DNA of 64,000 bases. It comes from JBLXBZ01 sp048265185 (GTDB lineage: Bacteria > Pseudomonadota > Alphaproteobacteria > Rhizobiales > Stappiaceae). Both the position numbers and the translations under genes were made by a program. This document shows positions 7,518 to 16,500 of this stretch, piece after piece. The stretch spans positions 1 to 64,000 of the forward strand of contig JBLXBZ010000010.1 in assembly GCA_048265185.1 (NCBI GenBank), given 5' to 3'. The notes under the pieces are model-generated. The model worked only from the letters and a program-made list of their open reading frames with translations, made no database searches and had not been told where the DNA came from. Numbering within the stretch: position 1 is the stretch's first letter; the number at the start of each line of letters is the position of its first letter.

Positions 7518-10225
7518 AATGGGTCATCCGTGGCGTCATCCGTGGACGCTGTTTTCGCCGCCTTCTTGGGCGCGGCTGTTTTCTTGGGAGCCGCTTTCGT
7601 CGCGGCCGGTTTTTTAGCGGCTGTTTTTTTTGCGGCCGGCTTTTTCGCGGCTGTTTTCTTCGCCGCAGGCTTTTTAGCCGCAGCTTTTTTGGCGGGAGCT
7701 TTGCCGCTTTTGGCCGCTTTCGCATTGACCAGTTCAATCGCCGATTCAAGCGTTACGTCTTGCGGGTCCGTATCTTTGGGCAAGGTCGCATTGATCTTCC
7801 CCCATTTTACATACGGCCCATAACGCCCGCTGTGTACGGTGAGCGCGCCGCCGTCGGGATGCTCTCCAACTTCCTTTAGCGCCGCCGCCGTTCCGCGCCT
7901 TCCGCCGCCCTTGGCGCGTTTTTCAGCCAGAGCGTCCACCGCCCGGTTGAGTCCTACGGAAAAGACTTCCTCAGGCGATTCCAGATTGGCGTATGTGCCG
8001 TCATGCAGAACGAACGGTCCATAACGCCCCAGACCCGCGGTGATCATTTTTCCGTCTTCCGGATGCGTGCCGACGTCGCGGGGCAAAGACAGAAGCTGCA
8101 ACGCTTTTTCCAGATCAATGTCTTCCGGCTTCCAGCCCCGCGGCAGCGACGCGCGCTTTGGTTTAGCCGCCTCGCCCAGCTGGACATAAGGACCGAACCG
8201 CCCGCTACGCAAGGTGATGTCGTCTCCGGTTTCAGGGTCTTGTCCCAGCAACTTGGGGCCGTCCGCAAGTTCGGCGCTGGCGGAGGCGTCGCCGCTTTTG
8301 GAGAGCTGCCGAGTGTAGCCGCAAGGATGCTCCTCGTGGCCATAGTTCGAGCAGCCGATGAAGGCGCCGAAGCGACTGACCTTGAGAGACAGGCGGCCCG
8401 TTTCGCAAGCCGGGCAATCGCGCGGGTCTTTTCCTTCCTCAACTTGAGGGAAGGCGTAAGCGGCGAGCGCTTCGTTCAAGGCGTCCAGAACTTGCGAAAC
8501 CCGAAGATCCTTGATGTCGTCCACGGTGGTTGAAAAATTATCCCAAAACTCACGCAAAACGCTTTTCCATGATAATTTTCCCGCTGAAATATCGTCGAGT
8601 TTTTCTTCCAGGTCGGCGGTGAAGTCGAATTCCACGTAACGATTGAAAAAATTCTCAAGAAATGCGGTGACGAGACGCCCTTTGTCTTGCGGGATGAGGC
8701 GTTTCTTATCCAGCTCCACATAGTCGCGATCACGCAAGGTTTGCAAGGTGGAGGCGTAAGTCGAAGGACGGCCGATGCCCAGCTCTTCCATTTTCTTCAC
8801 CAGAGTCGCTTCGGTGAAACGTGGTGGCGGCTCAGTAAAGTGTTGATTTGCTTCAACGGATTTTCGGGTGAGGGGGGCGTTTTCCGCCACCGGCGGCAGG
8901 CGCTTGTTTTCCTCGTCCTCTTCGTCGTCGCGACCCTCTTGGTAAAGGGTCAGGAAGCCGTCGAAACGCACGACGGAACCAGATGCGCGCAATCCCGCGC
9001 GATCCGCGCCGTCGGCGGCGGAAATCTCGACGGTCGTGCGCTCCATAATCGCGGAAGCCATTTGACTGGCGATGGTGCGCTTCCAGATAAGCTCATATAG
9101 CTTGGCCTGTTCCGGGTCGAGGAATCTGGCCACGTCTTGTGGTCGGCGCGACAATTCCGTTGGGCGGATCGCCTCGTGGGCCTCTTGGGCGTTCTTGGCT
9201 TTGGAGGAATAATAACGAGGTTTCTCCGGCACATAATCGGCGCCGTAATTCTGTCCAATGACGCTGCGCGCGGCGCTGATCGCTTCCTGCGCTATCTGTA
9301 CGCCGTCGGTTCTCATATAGGTGATCAAACCGGCGGTTTCGCCGCCGATATCGACGCCTTCATAAAGTTTTTGCGCGATCTGCATGGTGCGCGCGGCCGC
9401 GAACCCGCATTTGCGTGAAGCTTCCTGCTGTAGCGTCGAGGTGGTGAAGGGAGCGTAGGGATTGCGTTTCTGCGGTTTGGATTCGACGCTTTCCACTTTG
9501 AAGGAAGCTTTTTCCAGCAGCGTTTTAATCCGCCCGGCTTCCTCGCCTGAATTAATATCCAGTCGAGCGACTTTTTTTCCCTGATATGAAACCAGACGTC
9601 CTTGAAGCTCACCGCCTTCAGTGGTCGCGAGATTGGCTAAAATCGACCAATATTCCTGAGAAATAAAGTCTTCGATTTCTTTTTCGCGATTGCACACGAG
9701 ACGAAGGGCCACCGACTGTACGCGTCCTGCCGAGCGTGCTCCAGGCAGTTTTCGCCACAGCACGGGCGAGAGCGTGAAGCCGACCAGATAATCCAATGCG
9801 CGCCGGGCCAGATAAGCGTCCACAAGCGGCTCGTCCAGCGCCCGCGGGTTTTCCATGGCCTCTAAAATGGACTTCTTGGTGATGGCGTTAAAAACCACGC
9901 GCTCTACTGGAATGTCTTTGAGCGCTTTTTTACTCTCTAAAAACTGCAGAACGTGCCATGAAATCGCTTCCCCTTCGCGATCCGGGTCAGTTGCGAGAAT
10001 AAGGCGGTCGCCCCCTTTGACGGCGCGCACGATTTCATTCAGGCGTTTTTGCGACTTTCCGTCAACGTCCCAGACCATCGCAAAGTCATCATCGGGTTGC
10101 ACCGAGCCATTTTTGGCGGGCAAATCGCGCACATGGCCATAGGAGGCCAGAACCTGATAATCCGAGCCAAGATATTTATTGATTGTCTTGGCTTTGGCTG
10201 GGGATTCGACAATGACGATATTCAT
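7514..10225 (-). CDS. topA: DNA topoisomerase I with Lys/Ala-rich tail
   Basis: This type IA topoisomerase has 903 residues. The Toprim domain opens with IVIVESPAKAKTINKYLG; SAGRVQSVALRLV and the active-site tyrosine in GLITYMRTDG (about residue 300) follow. The C-terminal part has one zinc motif (CPACETGRLSLKVSRFGAF) and several topoisomerase C-terminal repeats (GRFGPYV, GRYGPFV, GRYGPYV), then a tail of alternating KKPAAKKTAA-type units like eukaryotic histone H1. The ATG at 10225 gives the canonical N-terminus although the frame is open for 35 more codons upstream. It heads the four-gene operon ending in the Nudix gene. Confidence 0.96.
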   Translation of the reverse strand: MNIVIVESPAKAKTINKYLGSDYQVLASYGHVRDLPAKNGSVQPDDDFAMVWDVDGKSQKRLNEIVRAVKGGDRLILATDPDREGEAISWHVLQFLESKKALKDIPVERVVFNAITKKSILEAMENPRALDEPLVDAYLARRALDYLVGFTLSPVLWRKLPGARSAGRVQSVALRLVCNREKEIEDFISQEYWSILANLATTEGGELQGRLVSYQGKKVARLDINSGEEAGRIKTLLEKASFKVESVESKPQKRNPYAPFTTSTLQQEASRKCGFAAARTMQIAQKLYEGVDIGGETAGLITYMRTDGVQIAQEAISAARSVIGQNYGADYVPEKPRYYSSKAKNAQEAHEAIRPTELSRRPQDVARFLDPEQAKLYELIWKRTIASQMASAIMERTTVEISAADGADRAGLRASGSVVRFDGFLTLYQEGRDDEEDEENKRLPPVAENAPLTRKSVEANQHFTEPPPRFTEATLVKKMEELGIGRPSTYASTLQTLRDRDYVELDKKRLIPQDKGRLVTAFLENFFNRYVEFDFTADLEEKLDDISAGKLSWKSVLREFWDNFSTTVDDIKDLRVSQVLDALNEALAAYAFPQVEEGKDPRDCPACETGRLSLKVSRFGAFIGCSNYGHEEHPCGYTRQLSKSGDASASAELADGPKLLGQDPETGDDITLRSGRFGPYVQLGEAAKPKRASLPRGWKPEDIDLEKALQLLSLPRDVGTHPEDGKMITAGLGRYGPFVLHDGTYANLESPEEVFSVGLNRAVDALAEKRAKGGGRRGTAAALKEVGEHPDGGALTVHSGRYGPYVKWGKINATLPKDTDPQDVTLESAIELVNAKAAKSGKAPAKKAAAKKPAAKKTAAKKPAAKKTAAKKPAATKAAPKKTAAPKKAAKTASTDDATDDPF

Positions 10226-10404
10226 TGAGTTCCAAATCTTTTGAGTTTGACGGTGCAAATACAACTTAAAGGGCGTCAAGCGGACGCCCTCGATTGAATG
10301 GACGATCCTCAATTGAGGCGCGACTGTCAAATGGCGTTTGACTAAAAGCAGTCGATATAAGCGGATTATGGAGCCTATGTGGCCTTTGAAGGGAATAAAT
10401 TCAG

Positions 10405-10427
10405 GTTGTAATTTTGAAAATTACAAC
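10405..10427. promoter_or_regulatory. Perfect 23-bp palindrome upstream of a small gene
   Basis: Arms GTTGTAATTTT (10405-10415) and AAAATTACAAC (10417-10427) are exact inverted copies around one central G. It sits in AT-rich DNA between divergent topA (-) and the 62-residue gene at 10509 (+), 82 bases before the latter. It could be an operator or a hairpin in the leader; I cannot tell which. Confidence 0.55.
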
Positions 10428-10508
10428 TTAAAAATTGCATTTTTGTGATTTCCAATTTAAAGTTTCACGTATTGATCTATTATCTATTGCGTCAGGAATG
10501 GTCATGAT

Positions 10509-10697
10509 ATGAGAAATCTAAATCGTAGAGAAGACCGTCGCGCGATAGCTGAGTATTGCGCGCAGTTGTGTCATGAATTAAGAGATATTGCGGCGAATAA
10601 TAATTTTAAGTTTTTGGCTTATGTGCTTGAAATAGCCCGTATGGAGGCCATTCAAAAAAGTAAAGGTAAAAATATTGGTGATTTTGACGACGTGTAA
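10509..10697 (+). CDS. Conserved small hypothetical protein
   Basis: This 62-residue charged helical protein (EYCAQLCHELRDIAANNNF, then FLAYVLEIARMEA) has no signal peptide or membrane segment. Similar short proteins sit near dprA/topA in other alphaproteobacteria as I recall, but I know no function. The gene lies in a pocket of markedly AT-rich DNA (10,380-10,750) between divergent topA and convergent dprA. A perfect palindrome lies upstream and an AT-rich hairpin overlaps its stop codon. Confidence 0.65.
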   Translation: MRNLNRREDRRAIAEYCAQLCHELRDIAANNNFKFLAYVLEIARMEAIQKSKGKNIGDFDDV

Positions 10698-10729
10698 ATA
10701 TTAAAATTATTATTTTTTATAATATTTAC
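10694..10729. terminator. AT-rich hairpin between convergent genes
   Basis: Arms GTAAATATTA (10694-10703) and TAATATTTAC (10720-10729) are exact inverted copies around a 16-base A/T loop. The left arm includes the stop codon of the small gene. Position between convergent genes suggests a terminator, though the stem is weak because it is nearly all A/T. Confidence 0.45.
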
Positions 10730-10751
10730 ATCTAATTATTTAGTCTAACGC

Positions 10752-11888
10752 TTAGATAAGTAATGCGACCTTGTGTCCGGCGTGGCGCTCCAAGCGTCCT
10801 GCTAGCTCCAATTCTAACAAAATCACTTGAACATTGCGAGCTGGCAGGCCGGTGAAACGGATCAAATCGTCTATTTCGCTTGGCGTGGCGCTGAGGGCGG
10901 TCAGAATTTTATGACGATCGCTGTCGTCAATTTCCTTTGGCGGGAAATGGTTGGCGTCGGCTTCATTGGCTGAAATATAGTTTAGACTGGGCTGTTGGAA
11001 CTCTTTGAGGCCGGATAGAACGTCCTTGGCGCAATTGACCAGAGCCGCGCCCTGTTGAATCAGGCGATTGCCACCTTCAGAGCGTGGGTCAAGCGGTGAG
11101 CCAGGAATGACGAAGACGTCCCGATTTTGCTCCAAAGCAAAGCGGGCGGTGTGCAGCGAGCCTGACGCCCGGGCGGCCTCCACCAGCAATACGCCTTGTG
11201 AAACGCCGGATATCAATCGGTTTCGCCTTGGAAAGTCGCGGGCGCGAGGGCGCCAGCCCAATGGCATTTCGGTGATCACCGCGCCGCCGCCGTCAAGGAT
11301 GGCGGATCGAAGCGATGCGTTTTCCGGCGGATAAATGATATTAACGCCGCCGGCCATGACAGCGATCGTGCCGGTGTCAATGCTGGCTTTATGGGCGGCT
11401 GTATCGATTCCGCGCGCCAGTCCGGAAACGACTGAATAGTCCGCCGCTCCGAAATCTCTGGCGAAGGAAGTTGTTAGCTTTTGGCCTGCAAGTGAACAAT
11501 TGCGCGCCCCCACTATGGCGATGGTTTGGGGTTTTCTGAGAATTTTAGAGTTGCTGAGTATTGTGAGAAGGGGGGGAGGGCCGTCCACATAACGCAGGTT
11601 TGGTGGGTAATCCTGCTCGCCAAGGGCGATGAGCCGAGCTCCGCCACTCTCAATCTCCTCCATTTCGCGTTCGGCGTCGGCGCGCGCGCAAACATTGATG
11701 GCGCCCTTGCCGCCACGTCGCGAAAGTTCGGGAAGAGCTTCCAGCGCATCTTGGGCGGAGCCGAAGTGATTGATTAGCTCGCGGAATGTGACGGGACCGA
11801 CGTTTTCCGAGCGGATCAGGCGTAACCAATCCAAACGTTGCTCATCGCTGAGGCGTATGACGGCGCCGTCGTCCCGCGCCTGGGTCAT
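10752..11888 (-). CDS. dprA: DNA-processing protein DprA
   Basis: This 378-residue protein has an N-terminal helix-hairpin-helix-like part (LRSENVGPVTFRELINHFG), then the Rossmann fold with the DprA signatures VSGLARGIDTAAHKAS and AGGVNIIYPPEN, and a C-terminal winged helix (about residues 315-378). DprA loads RecA on incoming single-stranded DNA during transformation and also occurs widely in non-competent species. ATG at 11888 overlaps the plsY TGA by 4 bases, which fixes the start despite 23 further open codons upstream. Confidence 0.94.
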   Translation of the reverse strand: MTQARDDGAVIRLSDEQRLDWLRLIRSENVGPVTFRELINHFGSAQDALEALPELSRRGGKGAINVCARADAEREMEEIESGGARLIALGEQDYPPNLRYVDGPPPLLTILSNSKILRKPQTIAIVGARNCSLAGQKLTTSFARDFGAADYSVVSGLARGIDTAAHKASIDTGTIAVMAGGVNIIYPPENASLRSAILDGGGAVITEMPLGWRPRARDFPRRNRLISGVSQGVLLVEAARASGSLHTARFALEQNRDVFVIPGSPLDPRSEGGNRLIQQGAALVNCAKDVLSGLKEFQQPSLNYISANEADANHFPPKEIDDSDRHKILTALSATPSEIDDLIRFTGLPARNVQVILLELELAGRLERHAGHKVALLI

Positions 11889-12517
11889 TTTGGGGAGCCG
11901 ATGCGATTCTCCGTCCCGCTTAAAAGCCGGCGGATGTTTTGATGATGCATTCCCCAAAGCATGACGGTTAGGAACGCCATCAGTTCAGCGGCGCTCCATT
12001 GCTGAAAGGCCAGCGCTAACGCCGGCGGCGTCACGCAGCTGGCGATGAGCGCGGCGAGAGATGAATAGCGCGTCAGCCACGCCACGGCGATCCAGATCGC
12101 GGCGAAAATCAACGCCGCCGGCCAATAAATGCCGAGTAGAATTCCAAGATATGTAGCTACGCCTTTGCCGCCTTTGAACTTTAGCCAAATTGGGAACAAA
12201 TGTCCGAAAAATGCTCCCAAACCTGCTATCAGGCTTGCGGTTTGCGCGGTGGCTGGCGCGGCGAAATGATACGCTGCGATAACGGCGATGGTTCCCTTGA
12301 CCATATCGCCAAGCAAAGTCATGGCCGCCAGTTTTTTACTGCCTGTGCGCAGAACGTTGGTGGTGCCGATGTTGCCCGAGCCAATGGAGCGGATATCTCC
12401 CTTGCCCGCTAATCGCGTGAGAATCAGGCCGAAAGGAATGGAGCCGAGCAAGTAGCCGAATCCAAGAGCCGCGAGATAATGCGGCCATGCGAGCGTCCAG
12501 CTGATTGGATCAGACAT
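11885..12517 (-). CDS. plsY: Glycerol-3-phosphate acyltransferase PlsY
   Basis: This 210-residue inner-membrane protein has several hydrophobic helices and the PlsY signatures GSIPFGLILTR, GSGNIGTTNVLR and KGGKGVAT. It transfers acyl groups from acyl-phosphate to glycerol-3-phosphate, the first step of phospholipid synthesis. The frame is open for 49 more codons, but MSDPISWTLAWP at 12517 gives the normal start. It follows pyrC' by 28 bases and overlaps dprA by 4, so pyrB-pyrC'-plsY-dprA looks like one transcription unit. Confidence 0.95.
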   Translation of the reverse strand: MSDPISWTLAWPHYLAALGFGYLLGSIPFGLILTRLAGKGDIRSIGSGNIGTTNVLRTGSKKLAAMTLLGDMVKGTIAVIAAYHFAAPATAQTASLIAGLGAFFGHLFPIWLKFKGGKGVATYLGILLGIYWPAALIFAAIWIAVAWLTRYSSLAALIASCVTPPALALAFQQWSAAELMAFLTVMLWGMHHQNIRRLLSGTENRIGSPK

Positions 12518-12545
12518 TATCCCTCTCAGGTTGTTTTTTATTGAA

Positions 12546-13862
12546 TCAATCGTATTCGTATATGGTTTTTCCCGCAACAACAGTTCGCAGCACGCGACCT
12601 GAAAACCGCGCGTTTTCAAAAGGAGAGTTCTTGGAGCGGGAGCGAATCCTGTCTTTATTGACAATCCAAGGGCGGTTGGGATCGAAAACGATCACATCGG
12701 CGCTCGTTCCCTTGGCGAGCGTTCCACCCGCAAGGCCAAGACGTTTGGCGGGATTGCACGTCATTGCGGCGAGCAGGTGGCTGAGAGAAATTTGTTCGCT
12801 ATGAACCAGTCGCAGCGCCGCCGCCAACAAAGTTTCAACGCCGATCGCGCCGTCTTGCGCTTCTTCGAAAGGATGGCGTTTGGTCTCCACGTCCTGTGGG
12901 TCATGGTTTGAGACGATGACGTCGATCGCGCCATCGGCCAGCGCTTCGATCATCGCCTGCCTGTCCTCTTCGCTGCGCAAGGGCGGGGACATTTTGAAAA
13001 ACGTTCGATAAGGGCCGATGTCATTTTCATTGAGCGTGAGATGGTTGATCGAGACCCCCGCCGTGACGTCTAGCCCTTTGGCCTTGGCGCGGCGAATGAC
13101 GTCGGCGCTCTCTGGCGTTGAAATTAGATTGGCGTGATATTTCCCTTTTGTCAGGGCGACGAGGCGCATGTCGCGTTCGATCATGATTATTTCCGCCTCG
13201 CGAGGGGCCCCTGGCAAGCCTTTCCAGCTGGCGTTCAAGCCTTCATTCACCACGCCGCCCGCAAGCGTGGGGTCTTCGGTGTGGTGGATGATCAGGGCGT
13301 TGAAGTCCCGCGCATAGGTGAGCAGTCGGCGCATTGTTTGCGCATTGGCCACAGAGCGCTGTCCGTTGGAGAAAGCAACGGCGCCAGCCGCTTTCAGTAA
13401 GCCAATTTCACTCATTTCATCGCCGTTGAGCCCTTTGGTCAAAGCGGCCATGGGGTGGATGTTCACGCTGGCGTCGTCGCGGGCGCGGCGTAGCAAGAAA
13501 TAGACTAGCGCCGGGTCGTCTATCACCGGGTTTGTCTGAGGCGTGGTGATCAGCGTCGTAATTCCGCCCGCCGCCGCAGCTCTTGATATGCTGGCGAAGG
13601 TCTCCCGGTGTTCGTCTCCGGGCTCGCCGACGCTTGCGCACATATCGATCAGGCCGGGCGAGACGACGGCGCCGTCGCAATCAATGATTTGCGCGCCGTC
13701 CGGCGCTCCTTGATTGAGAGCCTCCGGCCCGGCGGCGGCGATGAGGCCGTTGTCGATAATCACCGCGCCGGGAGCGTCAATGGCGCGAGAAGGGTCGATC
13801 ACGCGGGCGTTGTCGAGAACCAATGGCGCAGGCGTCGCCGATGAAGAAGGCGTTGCGGTCAT
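12546..13862 (-). CDS. Dihydroorotase homologue, probably catalytically inactive (PyrC')
   Basis: This is a 438-residue amidohydrolase-fold protein next to pyrB. Active class I dihydroorotases bind zinc with an HxH in DxHVHxREPG; here residues 75-77 are C-A-S (LIDMCASVGEPG). The catalytic aspartate of the usual TDHAPH motif is also changed: the region reads SNHDPQ at about residue 317. One histidine-containing block, NHLTL, is kept. Loss of both features matches the non-catalytic PyrC' described in Pseudomonas, which supports aspartate transcarbamoylase assembly. A genuine dihydroorotase should then be encoded elsewhere. The start is ATG at 13862, 10 bases after pyrB. Confidence 0.85.
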   Translation of the reverse strand: MTATPSSSATPAPLVLDNARVIDPSRAIDAPGAVIIDNGLIAAAGPEALNQGAPDGAQIIDCDGAVVSPGLIDMCASVGEPGDEHRETFASISRAAAAGGITTLITTPQTNPVIDDPALVYFLLRRARDDASVNIHPMAALTKGLNGDEMSEIGLLKAAGAVAFSNGQRSVANAQTMRRLLTYARDFNALIIHHTEDPTLAGGVVNEGLNASWKGLPGAPREAEIIMIERDMRLVALTKGKYHANLISTPESADVIRRAKAKGLDVTAGVSINHLTLNENDIGPYRTFFKMSPPLRSEEDRQAMIEALADGAIDVIVSNHDPQDVETKRHPFEEAQDGAIGVETLLAAALRLVHSEQISLSHLLAAMTCNPAKRLGLAGGTLAKGTSADVIVFDPNRPWIVNKDRIRSRSKNSPFENARFSGRVLRTVVAGKTIYEYD

Positions 13863-13872
13863 TGTGAATGCC

Positions 13873-14829
13873 TTATCTTTCAGGAAGGTGGGCGGCGAGC
13901 GCTTCAAGAACGGCCATGCGAACGGCGACGCCCATCTCTACTTGCTCGCGGATCAGGCTTTGCGGTCCGTCCGCGATTTCAGGGTCAATTTCAACGCCCC
14001 GGTTCATGGGGCCGGGATGCATCACCAGCGCGTCGGGTTTTGCGAACTCCAGCTTGGCCTTATCAAGGCCGTAGAAGTGGAAATATTCCCGAACGGAGGG
14101 GATGAAGGCGCCGGCCATGCGTTCGCGTTGCAGGCGCAGCATCATGACGATGTCGGCGCCGCGCAGCCCCTCTTTCATGTCGTTGTAAACTTCCACGCCC
14201 ATGGATTCGACGCCGGCGGGCAAAAGGGTTGAGGGCGCGACGACCCGCACCCGCGCGCCGAGGGCGTTGAGCAATATGATGTTTGAGCGGGCGACGCGCG
14301 AATGCAGAACGTCGCCGCATATGGCGACGATCAGCCGACCGATCTTGCCCTTATGGCGGCGCATGGTCAGAGCGTCGAGCAACGCCTGAGTTGGGTGTTC
14401 ATGGGCTCCGTCGCCGGCGTTGACCACCGAGCAGCCGACTTTTTGCGCCAAAAGATGCACCGCCCCGGCGCAGCTATGGCGCACGACGAGAAGGTCCGGA
14501 TGCATGGCGTTCAAGGTTGCGGCGGTGTCGATCAGCGTCTCGCCTTTTTTCACCGATGAGGAGGCGACCGACATGTTCATGACGTCGGCGCCGAGGCGTT
14601 TTCCCGCAAGTTCAAAAGACGATTGCGTGCGGGTGGAGGCCTCAAAAAATAGGTTGATTTGGGTCCGGCCTCGTAAAACGGCCTTCTTTTTTTCAACCTG
14701 GCGGCTTACCGCGACGGCTTCTTCGGCTCGGTCCAAAAGACCAATGATCTCCTGAGGCTTGAGCGTCTCAATCCCGAGCAGATGACGGTGCGGATAGGGC
14801 TCCGCAGCTGATGTGTTCGAATGGGTCAT
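13873..14829 (-). CDS. pyrB: Aspartate carbamoyltransferase catalytic subunit
   Basis: This enzyme condenses carbamoyl phosphate and aspartate in pyrimidine synthesis. The carbamoyl-phosphate site FEASTRTQSSFELAGKRLG is present, as are HPTQALLDALTM and the C-terminal HPGPMNRGVEI. With ATG at 14829 (MTHSNTS) it has 318 residues; an in-frame ATG at 14838 and a TTG at 14868 are alternatives and none has a clear ribosome site. It leads the pyrB-pyrC'-plsY-dprA unit and probably assembles with the PyrC' homologue. Confidence 0.95.
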   Translation of the reverse strand: MTHSNTSAAEPYPHRHLLGIETLKPQEIIGLLDRAEEAVAVSRQVEKKKAVLRGRTQINLFFEASTRTQSSFELAGKRLGADVMNMSVASSSVKKGETLIDTAATLNAMHPDLLVVRHSCAGAVHLLAQKVGCSVVNAGDGAHEHPTQALLDALTMRRHKGKIGRLIVAICGDVLHSRVARSNIILLNALGARVRVVAPSTLLPAGVESMGVEVYNDMKEGLRGADIVMMLRLQRERMAGAFIPSVREYFHFYGLDKAKLEFAKPDALVMHPGPMNRGVEIDPEIADGPQSLIREQVEMGVAVRMAVLEALAAHLPER

Positions 14830-14908
14830 TAAGATCATCGCTATAGAATTTAAATGCGTTTGGGGCAAGAGCCTATTGGCGCGCCGACCGTTGAAAGCAA
14901 GGCGCGCT

Positions 14909-15838
14909 CTAGGTGAGAATCATCAGGGCGAGCGGCATGCTCACCATGGCCAGCACTGTCTGGAATGTGATGATTTCCGCCATCAGTTTGGCGTCGCCGC
15001 CCATTTGCCGGGCCAGAAGAAAGGCGCCGCTGGCGGTGGGCACCGCCATGGCGATAATGACGGCGGTGAAGGCGGGGCCGTTTAAGCTGAGCGCTTGGCA
15101 CAGGCCAAAAGCGATTAGCGGCATGATGACAAGCTTTAGGATTGCGGCGCTGGCGAGCGCAGGGCCGGGTCGTCGCAAGGCGCCCAGATCGAGGGTCGCG
15201 CCGACGCAGACAATGCCAATTGGCAACGCCGCTTGACCCAAAATACTCAAAGTCGCCGTCATGACGTGCGGGAGAGGCAAGCCGCTGGCGTTTATCACTA
15301 TGCCGATCAGCACTGATAGAATTAGAGGGTTTCGTAACAGGTCGCGCCCGATTTTACGCAAACCCGGCGCTTCTCCGCTTCCTGCATATCGCGAGAGGAC
15401 CGTGACGCATAGGACGTTCAGCAACGGAATCATCGCCACCATGGCCACGGCCAGCAGCGCCAGTCCTTCGCTCCCCATCAATTCATCCGCCAGCGCCAGC
15501 GCCACGAAGGAGTTCCAGCGCAACGCGCCTTGAAAGATCGATGTATAACGCGGGCCGTCTATTGAAAACCAATTACAGAGAAAGGGCCTCAACGCTAGGC
15601 AAACCGCCGCCATGATCAATATTGATCCGATCATGGCGCCCGCCATTTCAAAGGCTGGCAACGCCATGAAATCGGTTTTCGCCACCGTTGAAATCAACAG
15701 TGCGGGAAATAGCACGAAATAGGCGATTTTCTCAATGCCGTGCCATTGCTCTCCCGTGATCAATTTCAGGCGGGCGACGCAATTTCCAATGCCGATCACG
15801 AGGAGAATTGGCAAAAGGGCGTTGAGAATCATTGTCAT
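14909..15838 (-). CDS. AEC-family (auxin efflux carrier-like) transporter
   Basis: A 309-residue protein with about ten hydrophobic helices. The N-terminal MILNALLPILLVIGIGNCVAR and the C-terminal half (GIVCVGATLDLGAL, then VPTASGAFLLARQMGGD) match the AEC family of secondary carriers for small carboxylates or amino-acid-like anions. The substrate is unknown. It lies 12 bases downstream of ruvX on the same strand. Confidence 0.85.
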   Translation of the reverse strand: MTMILNALLPILLVIGIGNCVARLKLITGEQWHGIEKIAYFVLFPALLISTVAKTDFMALPAFEMAGAMIGSILIMAAVCLALRPFLCNWFSIDGPRYTSIFQGALRWNSFVALALADELMGSEGLALLAVAMVAMIPLLNVLCVTVLSRYAGSGEAPGLRKIGRDLLRNPLILSVLIGIVINASGLPLPHVMTATLSILGQAALPIGIVCVGATLDLGALRRPGPALASAAILKLVIMPLIAFGLCQALSLNGPAFTAVIIAMAVPTASGAFLLARQMGGDAKLMAEIITFQTVLAMVSMPLALMILT

Positions 15839-15850
15839 GTCATGGAGCTT

Positions 15851-16348
15851 TCACTCGTTGGCGTAAGGCTGGGAGTTCAAATACCCAAGGCGGTCGAGAT
15901 AGCCTTGCAAAATATATGCGGCGGCCATTTTATCCACCAGCTCCGCGCGGCGCGCGCGGGATCGGTCCGCTTCGATCAACGTGCGCGTGACGGCTGCGGT
16001 GGAGAGACGTTCGTCCCAAAACGTCATGGGAATATCCGTCAAGGCGGCTATGTTCCGCGTAAAGGCTCTGGTTGACTGGACGCGGGGCCCTTCGGATCCG
16101 TCCATATTCAAAGGCAGGCCAATGACCATGCCGGCGACGGCGTGCTCTTTACACAAGTTTAAAAAGCGCTGGGCGTCCACCGTGAATTTGGAGCGTTTGA
16201 TGGTTTCAAGTGGGGTCGCGATTCCCCGCCCTAAATCGGACAGAGCCAGACCGATGGTCTTGGTCCCCAAATCAACGCCGATAAGGCGCTGGGAGGGGCC
16301 AAGCTTTTCCGCCATTTCTTCATGGGAGAGTGTCGGGTCGTTTGACAT
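15851..16348 (-). CDS. ruvX: RuvX/YqgF-type Holliday junction resolvase-like nuclease
   Basis: This 165-residue RNase H-like protein has the first catalytic aspartate in IGVDLGTKTIGLALSD and the family block FWDERLSTAAVTR. YqgF homologues are implicated in 16S rRNA 5'-end maturation as well as junction processing, so the in vivo role is uncertain. A divergent 152-base spacer separates it from the UPF0173 gene, and the AEC gene follows. Confidence 0.93.
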   Translation of the reverse strand: MSNDPTLSHEEMAEKLGPSQRLIGVDLGTKTIGLALSDLGRGIATPLETIKRSKFTVDAQRFLNLCKEHAVAGMVIGLPLNMDGSEGPRVQSTRAFTRNIAALTDIPMTFWDERLSTAAVTRTLIEADRSRARRAELVDKMAAAYILQGYLDRLGYLNSQPYANE

Positions 16349-16500
16349 GAGATCGCTTTATCATGTTTGTCGGTGGAGCGTAGCTGCTTTTGCGATCTTT
16401 AACGTTCTATGCAGCTTTTGTAAAAGCGCGGCTCACGCTAGGCTAGGATTGGTGAAATTGCACGCTTTTGCGCAAATGGCGTTGTTAGAGAGGGCTCCCA

